64,000 bases of DNA from Arsenicicoccus cauae (lineage in GTDB: Bacteria > Actinomycetota > Actinomycetes > Actinomycetales > Dermatophilaceae): assembly GCF_009707125.1 (NCBI RefSeq), contig NZ_WLVL01000002.1, positions 1-64,000 on the forward strand. Direction: 5' to 3'. Shown here in pieces: positions 63,515 through 64,000 of the stretch. The notes beneath the pieces are model-generated. The model did not search any database. It was not told the origin of the DNA and saw only the letters and a list, made by a program, of their open reading frames with translations. Both the position numbers and the translations under genes were made by a program. Position 1 is the first letter of the stretch. Each line of letters begins with the position of its first letter.

Positions 63515-63895
63515 ATGGCTCGTCTCGTTGGAGTCGACCTGCCGCGCGAGAAGCGCGTCGAGGTCGCACTGACGTACATCTTCGGCGTGGGCCGCACCCG
63601 CGCCGTGCAGACGATCGCGGCCACGGGCGTCAACCCGGACACGCGCGTCAAGGACCTCACCGAGGAGGAGCTGGTCAAGCTCCGCGACCACCTCGAGGGG
63701 AGTTACCAGATCGAGGGTGACCTCCGTCGCGAGATCGCGTCCGACATCCGCCGCAAGGTGGAGATCGGCTCCTACGAGGGCCTTCGCCACCGTCGTGGTC
63801 TGCCCGTCCGCGGTCAGCGCACCAAGACCAACGCCCGCACCCGCAAGGGTCCCAAGCGCACGGTCGCCGGCAAGAAGAAGGCCGGCAAGAAGTAA
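63515..63895 (+). CDS. rpsM: Ribosomal protein S13
   Basis: S13 (126 residues) contacts S19 and P-site t[50 protein letters not shown] and [26 protein letters not shown] are normal; the tail is [12 protein letters not shown] 63515 follows CAGGAG. The final 105 bases of the window hold no gene; rpsK would be expected next. Confidence 0.97.
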   Translation: MARLVGVDLPREKRVEVALTYIFGVGRTRAVQTIAATGVNPDTRVKDLTEEELVKLRDHLEGSYQIEGDLRREIASDIRRKVEIGSYEGLRHRRGLPVRGQRTKTNARTRKGPKRTVAGKKKAGKK

Positions 63896-64000
63896 CCAAC
63901 CGATGTGAACCGGACGCCCAGCCGGGGGATTGGAAACCCTCGCGGCGCGGCACATCAGTCGGTCCACTTCACGCACAGTCTTCACTTACCGAGTTACAGG

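Overview
The window reads as chromosome from a very GC-rich actinobacterium. Zinc-ribbon S14, L33 and L36, a type-I-like KorAB, a GGDD-type phosphofructokinase and the gene order all fit. The order rpmG-hadA-hadB ... tRNA-Trp-secE-nusG-rplK-rplA-rplJ-rplL-rpoB-rpoC-rpsL-rpsG-fusA-tuf-S10/spc operons is the classic actinobacterial transcription/translation supercluster. A Micrococcales member close to Intrasporangiaceae/Dermatophilaceae is my best guess, but this is inference without any database search. No 16S gene is present.

Bases 1-3525 are the only clearly accessory part. They hold the last 26 codons of an unidentified gene and a fumC 5' half cut off after the conserved [10 protein letters not shown] block. 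Next come an intact aliphatic-type nitrilase with richer A/T third positions than its neighbours, a degenerate tail with two strong hairpins, and about 126 bp of the left end of an IS3-family element. The IS remnant is fused directly into the 3' end of a truncated AEC transporter gene. This looks like an acquired nitrilase segment bounded by deletions.

Bases 3569-24332 are ordinary metabolic chromosome: yajQ, tRNA-Tyr, an orphan permease-tail protein, a CaiB-type CoA-transferase coupled to a BtuF-like metal receptor, malic enzyme, an MFS carrier, a Gfo/Idh/MocA oxidoreductase, a YigZ protein and an AbrB-type membrane protein. They continue with a biotin ECF transporter bioYMN under a BioQ-like operator, PPi-phosphofructokinase, a three-domain thioredoxin-reductase-like flavoprotein without redox cysteines, an aminotransferase, a GH2 glycosidase and korAB.

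Bases 24569-30027 hold tRNA-Thr, tRNA-Met, rpmG, the hadAB dehydratase pair, murB, adenosine deaminase, a CapA-like protein, tRNA-Trp and secE. From 30106 to 47541 come nusG, the L11 and L10 operons with a lipoprotein gene between them, rpoBC and the str operon. After a short interlude (enoyl-CoA hydratase, a DUF2599-like lipoprotein, a tiny ORF) the S10, spc and start of the alpha operon run from 49994 to the end. Strong hairpins mark operon boundaries.

Many genes outside the ribosomal clusters lack a Shine-Dalgarno and instead have a TANNNT-like -10 six to eight bases before the start codon, indicating leaderless transcripts. The octamer CGTATGCC also recurs far more often than composition suggests. 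I found no CRISPR array, prophage or obvious defence island.
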